DNA of 64,000 nucleotides from Diploscapter coronatus (taxonomy: Eukaryota > Nematoda > Chromadorea > Rhabditida > Rhabditidae), in assembly GCA_964036155.1 (NCBI GenBank), contig OZ038423.1, forward strand, positions 35,603,249 through 35,667,248, in the 5' to 3' direction. The position numbers and the translations under genes were made by a program. The stretch's first letter is position 1. Each line of letters opens with the position of its first letter. The notes under the pieces are model-generated. The model was not told the origin of the DNA and made no database searches. It was given only the letters and a program-made list of their open reading frames with translations. Below are positions 48,701 to 61,470 of the stretch, piece by piece.

Positions 48701-51239
48701 CAAAATCGACATAATTTAAGTAATAATGACCACGAAAATACCTTAGTAATGAAGTTACACTATTCCTGAAAATAAATTATTTTCCAGAGTAGCAAATGAA
48801 TCTCAAACTACTAAACTCGAGAAACTTAGGCGAGATTTTAATTTCGGGGAGTGAGATGCGCTTAATTTAAACAATATTTTACGATATTTAGCAGGCGATG
48901 GGTGCTGAAATGAGAAATAAATGGAGATGAACGAAAGTAGGAAAGATTTTTGAGAGACGAGGAGAAGAGCTATGGATTCTCATCCATTTCAGGGGATAGG
49001 TTAGGTCTGAGATGGCCGATTTGTTTGCCTATAGGGTTTGAGTTGAGAATGTTCATCAGGGCCCTAGAAGAGATAAATTAGCCGGAAAATGGGGTTTGGA
49101 GTTGGGAATTTAAATCGCAAGTTGAGATTTAAATTCGAGAAATGCAGTGTTAGATGCTTAGCTTCAATACAATTTTCGAAACTTTGAAAAAATTTCAATA
49201 TGATGATATATGGAGATCATGAGATGATAGCCTTGCTAGGGTACATCCGAAAAATGTCCGGAAAAATAATGGATCTGAGAATTAAAAACGCGGAAAAAAT
49301 CTCGGCCGAAAAAATTGACTTGGGACAGCCAGAAATAAGAGGCTATTTGAAGCTATCAGCGACACGATGTGCACCCTTGAAGCCTGAGAGCTATCGGAAA
49401 AGGCTTGAAGTTATGAAAATCCTCGGGATAACTCGAAATAATTCAGACTGATTGACGTAAGTCGGGATATGATTCAACGAATTCAAAACGAGAATCCTTA
49501 TTTTGAAAGCTAAATTGGGTAAATCGGAAGAGTACCGTAAACCCAATAAAAGATTCCTAATTTGAAAGTTTTACAATTATGGTATAAGATTGGTAAGGGA
49601 ATTGAGGTTCTCATTCATTGGGCTTAGGGGTTTTTCAGAATTACCACTAAAATGGACTCCTAGAAAAAGACCACTTTTGTCTATCTTTTTTTCTTTCCCT
49701 CATACTATTTCTTCGAAAAAGTGGTGTCTTTTTCTAACTGGTGTCCCGGTGTCGTTTTCTATTAGCCCTAAAATAAATTATCAAACTTCATGATCGATTA
49801 TCAATGATTCAAATTGATTTGAACGTAAATATTTGGGAGAAAAAATCAACCAACTGAATATTTTTATTGCTGAAATTTGCCAATTCACCTGCTAATTTCA
49901 AGAAGGGAGAATGATTTATCGGAAGCAATAATAATAATAGCAAATGAAAGGATATCCATCATAATTAAATTCGATGCATGCATATTTGGTTCCACTAATC
50001 CAACACTTGTTAAATTTGAAGACAGTTTATCTAAGGTCAGGATTTTGACAGTGATGATGTATTATATTTCCGTTACACACACTCCTATTTTCGAGACTTA
50101 CAATATCTGTGTTTTTTTTTCAAAAAAGTTGCAACAAAAGACGTGACTTTTCGTCGTCAATCTGTTTTTTGGACTTTAGAGGATTGCGGCATTATGCAAA
50201 TCTTCTTCGGAGAAAGCTTCGGATGTATACCCAGTTGTAATTTATCTAACTTCCCATACTGTTGCGGTTGCCCTTTCACTATTTACTTTTGCCTTTTCGC
50301 CCTTTGACAGGGAACTTTTTCGCTTTATCGTTTCTCCTCTGATTTTTCTCTTTTTGTAAGAATATGTTAATTAGGCGGATGTATGCCTTGCGCAACGCCC
50401 TGAGATCGAATTTTTTCGGTGTAATTTTCTTCGAAATCTGCCTTTGAAGTTGCAAAAATGTTAAAAGGGTTTGCGCGTGAAATTTTGCCGCGCTAAATAA
50501 AAGCCTATATAAGGCCGCGAAGTCTTACGATCGAATCCCGTATGCCATTTGAAAATTCGCTAATGCATTTCAATAGCTTAGATTAATTAGAACGAAAAAC
50601 GCGTATCTTAGGCTGACTATTTTATCTTTATTTTAAATTTTAGCCGAGAGATCAGGAACTCCAGAATTTTCAAATTGTATTACTTTGATGATTTTATTTG
50701 TAATAGTTCTTTTATCTTTTCGTTTTGAAGTTGAATAGACCACGCTGTAATTTAGAAATACTACATTTTAAGATTTGAAATAATATCCAAAGGATGATCT
50801 TTACCCTAACTTACTTACAGTTTTCATTTTATTTCATATTTCTCTCTCAAAGCGCCATTCCACTCAAACCCCGCCCACCTACCTTTCCTCCCTTCTTCCC
50901 TCGACCCTTTTAGGGTAACACATCATGCGAACTATTCTTAGACATTCCTTGCAAATCATAACCATTACTTTTGATTATTATGCTTAAATTTGATATAAAA
51001 ACAAGGGTAATGTTAAGATCAGTTTCTCTTGATCTTACAGATTCTACCTTCGCTATGCGAATTTCTCTATGATTTCTTTGAAATCAAGGAAGTTTAGTTC
51101 AAATTCAGTGTGCATTCAATAGATCTACTTTGTATTTATAACGATCCGTATTGCTCGTAGATTTTTCACAAATTTTCTTCATTTACATTATTTTGTACCG
51201 ATTTTCCTGATATTTCATTTTAGATAGATCCTTCATTAC
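45717..51239. other. Large intergenic region upstream of the 7TM and ZP genes
   Basis: About 5.5 kb shared by two divergently transcribed genes. No gene recognised. The 47365-48030 segment is a degenerate tandem repeat. 50860-50900 is C-rich, and a TATATAA-like box lies near 50510. The rest is AT-rich without visible structure. Confidence 0.5.
47365..48030. repeat. Degenerate tandem repeat, about 195-bp units
   Basis: Three units begin near 47365, 47563 and 47755. Each contains GAATTATG..CAACAA, a GTC/GTCACAATAATA-like block, GGAACATC, then AACTTGC..ACCTATTTTAGAT. A partial fourth copy (CTCCTATTTTAGATTCTAAAA) lies near 47970. The units have diverged considerably. Confidence 0.65.
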
Positions 51240-54200
51240 ATGGGCATGCTCGATACGATATTCAGGATATTTCTATTTTTTCCAATATGGATTTTGACGA
51301 TTCGCTCGGTTTTCGGCCAGGACATTGACAATGGTATCGTAGGTAAGTAGGATAGAATTTCGAAATTTCCTGGCTTTCCAAAAATAGGTTAAACTATTCT
51401 TCCTAGCTAAAAGTGATAAACTTTATTTTAAGATTAAATTTTTCAGTTATCCTCGGTTTTTGCCATGCAATCCTCATACTTTCCTCGTATCTTTGACTCT
51501 CTTATTTTCGCGCTCTCTTCATTTTAACCATTCTTCATTTTGAAGGAAACATTGACAGGAGGCTTTTACCCAATAAGGAAAAGGGAAAGATTTTTGCAGA
51601 GAAGGTAGAATTCCGAAATAGTATGAAAATTGCTACAGAGAAACGCGAAAACCCAAAAATAGTAAAGAAAATTTAGAGAGAAAGGGTTAGAGACAGTCTA
51701 GTTTTGGGGTTGCGTATCGCGTTAGCCACATACGCTTCTTCCTAAAAAAATGCGCGCCGCTCCGTCCGAAAATGCTAAGGCATTTCAAATCTCTGCTTTC
51801 TTAAAACCTCTTATTTTCGGAAAATCTTTCGTGAAAACGCAAATTTCACTGACTTTTCCCCTTTCCTCTCCTTTCCGCCTTCGTAGATGACAACGCTATT
51901 TTCCGGATAATGAATAACCGCAGCGAAGAAAAGGCCGAAAGATGAGGCTAATTCTATTCACTTTGAGAAGGATTATATACGAAAAGCCGTTAGAAAATTT
52001 AGAAAAATACAGTACTGCAAAATAATTAAATGGGCCAAAGAATTTGATCGACTCTAGCAATTTTTGACGGATTGATCATTATCAAGGTCTCCAAATATGT
52101 TTTTTTTTAACATTTTGAAAGATGGAGCATAAAAAATCGAAACGATTTCCAATAAATCATTTTTTCATCATTCTGAAACATTTCAATCAGCTCCTTCATC
52201 CGCTCCAAAAGTATGGACTATAATTACTCCTTCAGTAATTTGCAAGTATTTTGTATCCAATAAGCATCGTTTTTGTCGAAAACAGTTCACTGTCTCTAAA
52301 ATCGTGAATCTCGTTTTGTCTGCTGTCTGTCCGAGGCGAGATGTGAGGAAATGCCATACTTAGTCGTGGGAGACGGCGCGCTCTGCCAGACACCCGCAAT
52401 TAGCCATACCTCAAGCCACAGACACGCAGAGGAAGTATAAGCGAAGTCTGTAAGCTGTGCATATTTTGCCGACTTTTCCAACAGGGAGAGAAAATAGCTT
52501 TTACTTTCATAACCTTGGACCGATTTTACGCGACTTTGAGTTCTAATTCGATTTTTATACTTTGACGCGCCGCGAAATTCTAACCTCGAGACCACTTTCC
52601 TTGAATCCGCGTCGGAAAGCCATTATCCAGATTATATCCACGGGGGATTTCTGTACAAATCGACTGGAAAAAAATTCAAGGAGAAAAAAACATCTTGGAT
52701 TTAGAATGGGAGAAAGTGAAATTCAATAAAATCCCAAGTAAAAATAAACATCGTAAAACTATTAGGGTATTCCAAAGTTTTGCAAATTAACCACAAATAC
52801 TATGCAAGGTTAGGAGCGAATAAGAAAAACGAAGGGAAAAAACATCTCACTTCTACATATACTATTTTGCCGGATTTGCGATTCATCAAATATATTACAT
52901 TCATTTCAGATTTTATCAAAATTCAATTTTCTAAAGGTATATTAATTTTAGGCACCCCTCAAGTAATCTGCAACGCCGACTCGATACAGCTGAATTTCGA
53001 CACGAAAAATTCGTTTAATGGCAAGGTTTTCGTCAAGGTTAGAAATATTTAAATTTCCGCATGCAATTTTTAAAATATAGGGATTTTCCACGAGCGATTC
53101 TTGTACGATGATCGGCAACAAAGAGAAGAATTACTCTTTTACAATGGAGCATGGGTCTTGTGGGCTTCGCAGACAACGAGAGGTAATTTTTAGGGAATTT
53201 TGAAAATTAGATAAAACTTTTCAGGTTAATGGAGTTGTAATGGCTGCAACTATCGTTGTATCTTTTCATCCGGTAATTTTTGATTATTAACTTTCAAATA
53301 TTTAAAAAAAAAAATACTACATTGTTACGCGCGAAATAATAGAAAAACGTCTCTAATGTCCTATTATTTCTATTTAGCGTTAATAATGTAACCATTCCTC
53401 AAAAATTCCGTATTTTTAGAAGTTTTTAAATTTTCAGATCTTCATCACAAAAATCGATCGTGCTTTCCGAACCTCGTGTTTCTACGTGGAGGCGAAGCGT
53501 TCCGTTCAACACCAACTCGATATTTCGTACGTTGCAGAGATTGACTTTTTGTACAGTTCACCGAAGCCTTCTTCTAACAGGAATTTGTAAAATTCAACAA
53601 AACTCCTAGGGCTAGGAGTCTAGGAAATAAAAAATAACTGGTAAAATCTACAAATAGTGGTGTTGGCTTGCTGGTGAATTGTACGTCTTTAAGCTTATTT
53701 ACCCGTTTTCTCCTTCCTCTCCCATTCATAAGCATTCATTTTTTACCTTTGACGTTTGAGAATAAGAGTCGAAAGTTATGGAAATTTTATCGGTTCAAGG
53801 GCATATAATTTTGCATAATGAACGGTTTGTGACAGAGAAACTAGAACTGTAAAAGGTAACAAGCGAAAAACTGAATTTCTAGAAACGACACTTGTTTGTA
53901 CATTGCATATTATTATGCTATTCGATAAATTGGATTAGTTTTTGAAAAATTTCTGAAAAGTACAAATTTCCTTTCTTTTTGAGTGAAGAAGCAAATGAAC
54001 ACAAAAATTTGCCTCTTGCTGCCAAAATCTGGATATCCTTAGCTACAAGCCGCTAAGTCTGCAAAGTAATAAAGCGCAAAATCGTAACCTTACTTACCCA
54101 TCGCAAAGAAAAGAGAAGAATGGCTTGAACTGGGTTTGGGGGGTCATAAAGCTTGACATTACTTACTCTATGTATCGAACAAAGTAATGGGATGGGCAAG

Positions 54201-56996
54201 AAATGACATGATCTTAGGATTGGAGGTGAATCGAATGAACATGTCAAGATATCCAGTAAAAATTGAAACTTGCAAATAGGGATGCCTATAGACACCGAAA
54301 ATTGCACCTGAGCATTACCTTTTCATTTTAGTATTTGTCGTACATGCTCCTTACCTTTACCTATGAGTAGTCCTGCTTAAAAGTAAACTACAAAAAGGTT
54401 AATAGAAATGGCTAAAAATATTCATTTTTCATCGTATAATTATAAATTTCTCCTTGAATCTTAAAACTTTAAAACTATCATTTCTGATAGTAAATGGCAA
54501 ATTAAAAACGTTATTTTTAGTGGACTGACCACCGAGCAGCTTGAAGGTCAAACGCAGTTGCCCGTCTGCAAGTAAGTCTCGAATAGTGATTACTAGGGAT
54601 CAATCAATTTAGCGTCGTTTTCTTAACTCATTAAACTTAAGATACGAAATCCTGTCGGAACCGGATCGAAAACCCATCAAATATGCCAGAATCGGAGAGA
54701 CCGTCTACCATCATTGGTATTCAAATCGCGAAAGATATAACGAGTAATTTCAAGAAAAATGCGATTTTAAGGGTGTGCTACCCGGAAATCGTCGACATGT
54801 ATTGCATGAAAGTCCACTCGTGCACGGTCTATGATGGTCAGGGAGGCCCGGCGGTTTCTGTCCTAGACGAGGATGGGTAAAATTTAGAACTTAATAATTA
54901 GAAAACGAATAATTTTCATATGAAATAATATAAAAAGTAGTAAAAGCTCGATTAGTAAAGCGTGGAAATAGTTCTGCGATTGTTTTACATTGGGTCTTCC
55001 AATAAGTTTTAGAATTAAAAAATTAATATATTTCTTTTCCTCATTCTATTTCTGTCGGAGAAAGTGAGAATAGTATGGGGAAAAGAAATATATTAATTTT
55101 TGAATTCTAAAACTTATTGGATGGTCAAATAATAATAATAATAATACCTAATATTTCCTGAGTTTACAAATTTACAAATTCCAGATGCTCCACAGACGGT
55201 GTAATCCTCAAGGACCTCGAATATCTAAGCGACTTGGAAGCTTCTAGGAATTCTCAAGTAAAATTGATTATTTTGAAAAACTGACCATCCAAAAATTGTT
55301 GAGGTCTTCAAATTCGCCGACAAAGCGGGTTTATTTTTCAACTGCCAGATTCAATTATCGTTGAAGGATGACACTTATGGGTGTGAACAAGCGGTAAGAA
55401 CTTTCAGGGCCAGACTTCTCAAAACTCGACCCGCAGAAATAATAGTGCGCCGTTTTCTGAGAGAAATGGACGACATGCTCTTTTCCTCTCTCGATATGTA
55501 TGACATACTATCTTATCTGCGGGTTGAATTTTGAGAAATCTGTTTAGGATGAAATTTCAATTTTTAAATTAGCATCCCCGTTGCGATCAAGTCCAAACGG
55601 TCGTAGAGCCAGCTTCGAAGACTACAGAAGTCGCCACCGAGTACCTGCCAAATGATCTGACCAGCACTGAGACTTACACCGGTAAAATTTTCAGGGGTTA
55701 GTCAAGTTTTGTTCTACTGGTGTGCAGAGATAACTCTATTTTAAAGAGACAATTCGGAAATGACACGACTTTCTGACGGCCCTTTGTAATCCACACCCAC
55801 TTCTTTTTGAGAAGAGAGTAGGGGAAAAGAAAAAAGTGGGCGTGGACTACAGGAGGCCCTTTTTAACAACAACAGCAACAAGACATGAAATGCCAGACTT
55901 AGAGGACCTATTGAATAAACGAAGTGTACTCTTAGCTATGAAAGAGTTAAGTCCTGTAATTTCAAAGTCTTGTTTGCAAATAGTCATGCTATTTCTGAGT
56001 GACTACTTTTAACCATAACGCAATCTGAATACTGGTGGAAGAATAACGAACTAACCTAAAATTTCAGAGGGTCTATGATAGAAAGATAAAATTTAGAATT
56101 TACAACAATTTCTCCAGTCTATCCTCCAGCCCCACCTCAACCCCAAGACTTCGCTTCTATCCCGAGTTATCCCGAGGTCTACCCGAGCACCACGACCACT
56201 GCCAGATACAACTCCCCAGGACTCCATCCGCCTGAGTCTTACAAAAAGACGGTACGGCATCTCGGTCAATTCGGAAAAAAGATATTCCAACATACCAAGG
56301 CTAGGATAAGGTCGGTAGAGGAAAATTTGCTCTCTGCATTTTCCATACTATCACTTTGGAACGTCTTTTTCGAGTTGTCGCATCTCGCTCTACCTGACTT
56401 AAAGATTCGAGTTTAGACTGAGCAAACCGTCGCACCCCCACCTCCATACAGGATAAAGAGGACGGAAAGTCAAAACAGTACGCGAAGAGTCCGCTCCGTG
56501 GCCGATTTCGACCTGCCTGAGACTGGCATCACCGTTTTCGGCATTGAGGATCATGCTGACGGTACTTTATCAGGGGGAGGGGAAGTGGAAAATGCTAATC
56601 TGGAAAATTTTTTGATATCCTACGTGACCTAATCCTTTTCATCAACTTTCCTCATGGCATGACGCTAGAAATCTTCCAATAGCTCATTTAGATCAAGGGC
56701 TTACGCGAAATCCGTTTTACGCTTTCATGTTCGAAATTTCAAATTCGATTTAAAAGCGCACGCCTGATTCAGTCGAATGCGTAATGTTCACCATTTTAGA
56801 TCTCTCTCTGCCAAAGTCCAGCAAAGACTCGACTTCTACCGACGACATTCTGAAGTTGAACTTACCATGCCAAGATCAATCCACAGTCATTCTCTATCTG
56901 ATCCCTTTCATCATCACCCTGATTTTGTCGCTGGTGCTATCCTTGATCATCTACCGCCAACGGCAGATCATTTCTCGGACGTTCCTCAAACAATAG
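51240..56996 (+). CDS. ZP-domain (cuticlin-like) transmembrane protein
   Basis: Extracellular-matrix precursor of the cuticlin-like class; such proteins polymerise in cuticle or sense-organ matrix after release by a furin-like protease (family knowledge). Fourteen exons join in phase to 468 residues: 51240-51342, 52952-53037, 53081-53182, 53225-53272, 53438-53526, 54521-54571, 54642-54716, 54772-54876, 55185-55257, 55304-55393, 55573-55681, 56118-56251, 56417-56561, 56800-56996. A signal peptide (about 1-26) precedes the ZP domain (about 38-310): VICNADSI, CGLRRQREVNG, TSCFYVEA, HSCTVYDGQ, LLDEDGC-like VLDEDGCSTDG and FFNCQIQLSL. A Pro/Thr/Ser-rich linker follows. Furin-type sites RIKR (367-370) and RRVR (378-381) precede a single membrane helix (about 430-455) and a short cytosolic tail. 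Intron 1 is 1.6 kb; introns 8, 10 and 11 carry foldback elements. Confidence 0.9.
54998..55121. repeat. Near-perfect hairpin element in ZP-gene intron 8
   Basis: Arms of about 50 bp (CCAATAAGTTTTAGAATT and its complement, continuing through AATTAATATATTTCTTTTCC) surround a loop of about 15 nt. Few mismatches, so a recent insertion. Confidence 0.85.
55411..55542. repeat. Foldback element in ZP-gene intron 10
   Basis: CAGACTTCTCAAAACTCGAC plus CCGCAGA at the left is complementary to the segment TCTGCGGGTTGAATTTTGAG plus AAATCTG at the right. About 132 bp, no ORF. Confidence 0.75.
55778..55860. repeat. Foldback element in ZP-gene intron 11
   Basis: GGCCCTTTGTAATCCACACC and the following CACTTCTTTTT pair with AAAAAAGTGGGCGTGGACTA and CAGGAGGCCC. 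About 83 bp with a purine-rich loop. Confidence 0.75.
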
Positions 56997-57264
56997 ATGA
57001 ATTTTAGAGATTATGTTTTCAGAGTGCCTTGAGAGACTATTTAAAAAATTCTGTTCCCTATTCGAGTTGCCATGACGTTTTGCCCATAACATGTTACGAT
57101 AAATTTTAAGTTTATGGTTTAAATTGAAATCTAGCCATTTCATGATATACAGACACTAATGACAAGTAAAATTGCATGAAAATGGATTTTTCAGATTCGT
57201 TTTACAAAGTCTTAATTGACGTTGTATGTCATGAGATTTCCAGATTGTCTTTTGATAACTATTG

Positions 57265-57270
57265 AATAAA
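57265..57270 (+). terminator. Poly(A) signal of the ZP gene
   Basis: AATAAA, 269 nt after the stop. A second close match (AATAAAA) follows near 57289. Confidence 0.5.
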
Positions 57271-57728
57271 TTTTGCTATGTGTCTGTAAATAAAAGTGTC
57301 AATTGAACATTGCTTGGATGTTTACTATCAATCTAAAATCAATAGGCCTTATCTCATTTCTGAGGACCATTTCAAGCGATAAGGCCATATTGGGTCTTCA
57401 AAATATTGTTCCCCTTTCGGTTCGGTCTTAAACTCTATTGCTCTCTAATGATTTGATAAGCAAGATTCTATCTTTCACTTCGGCACGAAAATTCCTCGTC
57501 TTATTTTTATTTTGGTCTTCATAACTCGTAACAACGATACTTTGGTTTCTATAATAGCTCAAAAACTTTTATTTTCTAATTTATCAAAACAAAGTCCTAA
57601 AATCACTTATCCTTTTTACAATGCCACTTTCAAAATGCTATTTCGCCTAAAGCTACATTATCCTTAGCACCTAGGATTCATAAAGGGTTCAAAATCCATT
57701 TATTTCGAAGGAAGACATTCTAGAAAAA

Positions 57729-58869
57729 ATGCTCCGTTGGCAGTTGGGACTTCTGTTTTTCGTTGTGGTGCTTCAATTCGCCTGGGCTATGCGCAAGCAG
57801 GGCGTGGCAGTGCGTGGCAAATTCAAGTGCGGTCTTCACGGCGCCAACTACACCAAGGTTCGAATCGTCGATATCGACTACGGTAATACAAATGCAACCT
57901 GTATTTACAGACGGATGATACACACGGACGGCTGTATTTGTTAGCTTCTCTTTCCTTATACTTTTGCGCCTTTTACATTCCCTACTGTAACTACTATTTG
58001 ATGAACTCTTTTCCCCCGCAGTATTTCGCCATATCATAGCATGCCTTTCCTATTTCTGAATATAAGGGCGTTAGTTCATTTAGTAACTGTCACTACCTAC
58101 CTTCCCTATTGGCTGACAAATACTGCCGTCTGTAAATACAGGGATCTCAATAGAGAAGTCCCCAAAAAATATCAAATAGAAACAAACGTTTAGGCCCAGA
58201 CCCGGATGATACGTTGGACCAGAAATACACCGACGTGACCGGCTCTTTTGAGCTGAACGGCTACACCCACGAATTGACACCGATTGATCCGGTGCTGTAC
58301 GTCTGGCACGAGTGCCGAGACGAGGATACCCCGTGCAGAAGGAAGTTGAAGGTAAAGCTGTGGTGGCATTAGTTCTCATTAGAACGAGGTATGGACCACA
58401 AGGAAATAGTCTTCAAAAACAAGATCTCACTTCTGAAGACTATTTTCTTGTGATCTGCACCTCGTTCTAACGAGAATTGATACCATTTCTGGTAAAAATG
58501 AAACTTCACCTTCAGTAATCTTCTATTAACTTTCAAAAATCCTACTAGACATCAAACTGAACTTAATGAAATCGCCGTTTGAGGTGAACTTCGATATTGA
58601 TAGTGATTAAATCTGACCAATCTAGAAATGTTATCACATTTTATAGAAAAAATTGCCTGGAAATATCATCAAGTTGATCACTCTTCATGATAAGCGACGA
58701 TATTTTCAAATTACGATTAAATCGATGTGTTAAAACTGACATTTAGTTCACGATTCCGAAATCGTTCATTCATAATGGAGAGCCTAATGCTGAGCAATGG
58801 CTGGACATAGGAACTTTGAATCTCGAAGGAACATTCGACAAGGAAGAACGAGAATGCCCCAAGGACTAA
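57729..58869 (+). CDS. Transthyretin-like (TTR) secreted protein
   Basis: Nematode-specific transthyretin-related family; secreted proteins, some acting as bridging or signalling factors. Three exons (57729-57882, 58194-58351, 58747-58869) join in phase to 144 residues. A signal peptide (about 1-20, ending QFAWA) precedes the family opening QGVAVRGKFKCG. Then come VRIVDID, the DPDPDDTLDQKYTDVTGSFE block, ELTPIDPVLYVWHEC and the C-terminal FTIPKSFI...WLDIGTLNLEG. Four cysteines (FKCG, HEC, TPC and the final REC) suggest two disulfides. Normal length. Both introns carry inverted-repeat elements: a 245-bp element in intron 1 and a hairpin in intron 2. The poly(A) signal is AATAAA at 58963-58968. 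Confidence 0.88.
57898..58142. mobile_element. MITE-like element A1 in TTR intron 1
   Basis: 17-bp perfect terminal inverted repeats CCTGTATTTACAGACGG and CCGTCTGTAAATACAGG. Non-coding interior of about 210 bp, including ACACACGGACGGCT and TTTACATTCCCT blocks also present in the copy at 60917. Confidence 0.8.
58373..58476. repeat. Hairpin element in TTR intron 2
   Basis: A 43-bp left arm (TTCTCATTAGAACGAGGT, then CACAAGGAAATAGTCTTCA) pairs with a right arm of the same length, with about 8 mismatches and a 17-nt loop. Confidence 0.8.
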
Positions 58870-59942
58870 ATCAATTTAAAATCTTATTTTTGACTTTCTA
58901 GAAATGATACAAATTCGTAGGATTTGTAAGTTTGTAATGATAAGATAAAATTTTCATGGTCGAATAAATAAAGTGCTACTTCAGTCAGTTTTCAGTTGGA
59001 TTTGAGATAGATTTTGGTATGGGACAGATTCGGATTTAGGTTTTATTATTTTATGTTTGACCTAAATGACGCAGATTTTAATTCCAGTCTGTTCCACGCC
59101 AACTTTTCCAAAATTAAAAACAATTTCAGAAAAATAGCGAGTTTCACATAGATGCATATTCCATTTAATATGTGACGTCAGATGAAATAGCTATTTGATA
59201 TTTAGAGCTATATTAAACACCTATTTTAGTGGTCTAGGCTCTAAATTTAGGATATTCTGAATCCATTTTCATCAAAAATTAATAGCATTGTCATTTAACG
59301 AGTAAGTCCCAGTCAAACTTATATTTTCGTGCAATTTTTCCATACGGCTTTGTTGAGAATCGTAAAATATTCCCAATTCAGAGCTTGACTTCACCATGGT
59401 ACCAAGCGAAACATTTGCATCTTAAAGTCTCATAATTATCTATTAGGTCTAATTAACGGATCAGGAGTTTAATCCCTGATGAACCTCTCAGTTACTTTTC
59501 CGAATCTTTCCCAATATGTGGCATAAATCTATTGTTCATTTTTACGCTCAGTTTACATTCGTTCTCATGTTTGACTGTGATGAATGCGTAATTCATTGCT
59601 TATTTTGAACCCATTTTTATTACTGACCCTACATGAATTCACAATTTACTATAATTTCTGCGGTGAGAGCATTGCTCGCAATACAAAGATCAACCTATTA
59701 TATTCGTAGATATTTAATCGATATATTCATTGCCAAATTATTTATTTACAATTTTATTACGTGCGATTTATACAATCAAAAACTAAGACATATCATACCC
59801 GTAGTGGACTACAAAAATTGCCTAAATTTAGCCATAAGCAAGGAAACCTTCACAACGCATTAACTTTGATATCGTTTCATAGAATTTGATTTGGATAAGG
59901 TTTATGAAGCTGATTGAATATTTAATGATGATTGATTTCAAA

Positions 59943-60057
59943 TGGCAACCTGGAAAAGTAGTTGCACACGAAATAGTATTAGGAAGGGAATCTTTTCCTA
60001 AAACGAATCCTATACTATTTCGCATGCAACGATGCAACTATTTTTTCCCAAATTGCC
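59943..60057. repeat. Foldback element
   Basis: The left arm TGGCAACCTGGAAAAGTAGT continues through TTGCACACGAAATAGTATTAGGA. It pairs with the right arm TCCTATACTATTTCGCATGC, which continues through TGCAACTATTTTTTCCCAAATTGCC. Short ORFs here on both strands are by-products of the palindrome. Confidence 0.75.
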
Positions 60058-60916
60058 TTTCTAACGAAACGATTTAAAAATTTTCCAGGGCTGCCCACAG
60101 GTATTGAACAATCGTCCTTCCTAGGTTTGATGCCTGTGCATTACGTGTGGGAAGCCTTGATTTTTTAAAAGAAATAAAGATATCATTTCATTTGAAATTC
60201 ATAATAATACGAATAGTATCATCGCATAGAATGAGAAGATAATCGAAAAAAAAACCCGCTTTTAAATAAAAAAAAAACAAAATATCGAATGTTTTAGGAA
60301 TAGGAACGCTGAAAGACGCGCGAAAATCGACAACCAAACATAGCTCTTGGCAAAAATTTAGCTCATAAAATCGGTGATACAGAACACATTCAGACTAAAA
60401 TTTTCAATTTTAGGCCTTCAAATTATTATATTTTGAAGAATTTTCTACATATCTTTTGTTAATTTGAGAACCTAAAATTTGCTTATAATGAATTACCGGA
60501 GTCTGATATCTACAATTAATGGGGAACTACTTACAAACTGCGACATGAGTTTTGATTGAAATTCGAATATCGGATACTTTTGATGTTGGCTGGCTTGTAC
60601 TTTGGTGATGAATTATTACTTATAAGTGAATTTAGGTTCACTTAAAAATAACCTATCGTACAAATAATGCCTAAATTCACTCATATTGAAATAATTTTTA
60701 AGATATTATGCTGGAATTCAATTAAGATTCAAAACATGGAAGAATATATCTGAAAGTGCTCTTTTAAGACTAATAAGTTTTATCCTCCATATTTTTCAAA
60801 AAAATTTAGGTATCCGGGAGAAATGATAGAATGGTAAGAATTGGCTACTTATTGTTTAAAATCGATTTTTGAAAAATAAAATGAGACAGAATAATATGGT
60901 AAAAACTACGAAGGCT

Positions 60917-61021
60917 CCCTATATTTGCAGACGAATGACAGACACATACGGCTCTTTTCTTTTTTTATTTTTTCACTTTTCCTACATTCCCTGCCCTCCC
61001 TATTCGTCTGTAAATACAGGG
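60917..61021. mobile_element. MITE-like element A2 (short relative of A1)
   Basis: Ends CCCTATATTTGCAGACGAAT and ATTCGTCTGTAAATACAGGG match A1 at 57898-58142 and pair with each other. The interior keeps ACACATACGGCT and CCTACATTCCCT but is about 140 bp shorter. Confidence 0.75.
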
Positions 61022-61257
61022 GCCCATATATGAGAACCAAGAATTATTGGGAAATGACTGTATGTGTGTTTCGAATCGATCACATGTTTGCTGGGATATG
61101 ATTGGGGGAGTGTGTAGATATGATGTGGGTACTGTACAGCATTCGATGACTTATATGATTAAATGGTAACTCGGAAAAAAGACCCCCAAAGCCCAACGAA
61201 TGCGAGCCTCAGTTCTCCTACCAGCCCTATATTGCTGATAACGAAACCTCGGAGGCG

Positions 61258-61335
61258 TGCAAAGTGGTGCATGGTTATTTTTAGTGGTTAGAAAGTCGAA
61301 AAATAGCACGCGAAAAGGAGAGACTGGCCTAAAAT
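61258..61335. repeat. Dispersed repeat copy related to sphk-1 intron 7
   Basis: GCATGGTTATTTTTAGTGGT, a TAGCACGCGAAAAGG block and AGAGACTGGCCTAAA line up in order with GCACGGTTATTTTTGTGTGT, AACACGCAAAAGG and AGAGATTGACCTAAA at 1733-1803. Confidence 0.5.
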
Positions 61336-61470
61336 AATTTGTCCTCCCCTCATTTTTGACCTCCAAGATTTCGACCTCAACAATATCATAATGGTAAAAA
61401 TGTTTAAATTGGGGTTCTTTTTCTTTGGACTTGGGGTACTTATCCGATTTATGTGGTTAAATGGTTATTT

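Noticed and set aside
49200..49451. 83-codon plus-strand ORF
   Set aside because: Isolated, no splice partners or family match; plausible by chance.
50500..50550. TATATAA box followed by GATCGAATCCC as a tRNA or small RNA gene
   Set aside because: No cloverleaf or A box could be drawn; only a loose B-box resemblance.
52296..52595. 99-codon minus-strand ORF in intron 1 of the ZP gene
   Set aside because: No recognisable domain and no clear promoter or splice context. It lies in a slightly GC-richer patch, which favours chance ORFs.
59633..60077. Plus-strand ORFs of 76 and 63 codons
   Set aside because: AT-rich composition, and the second is a by-product of the foldback at 59943-60057.
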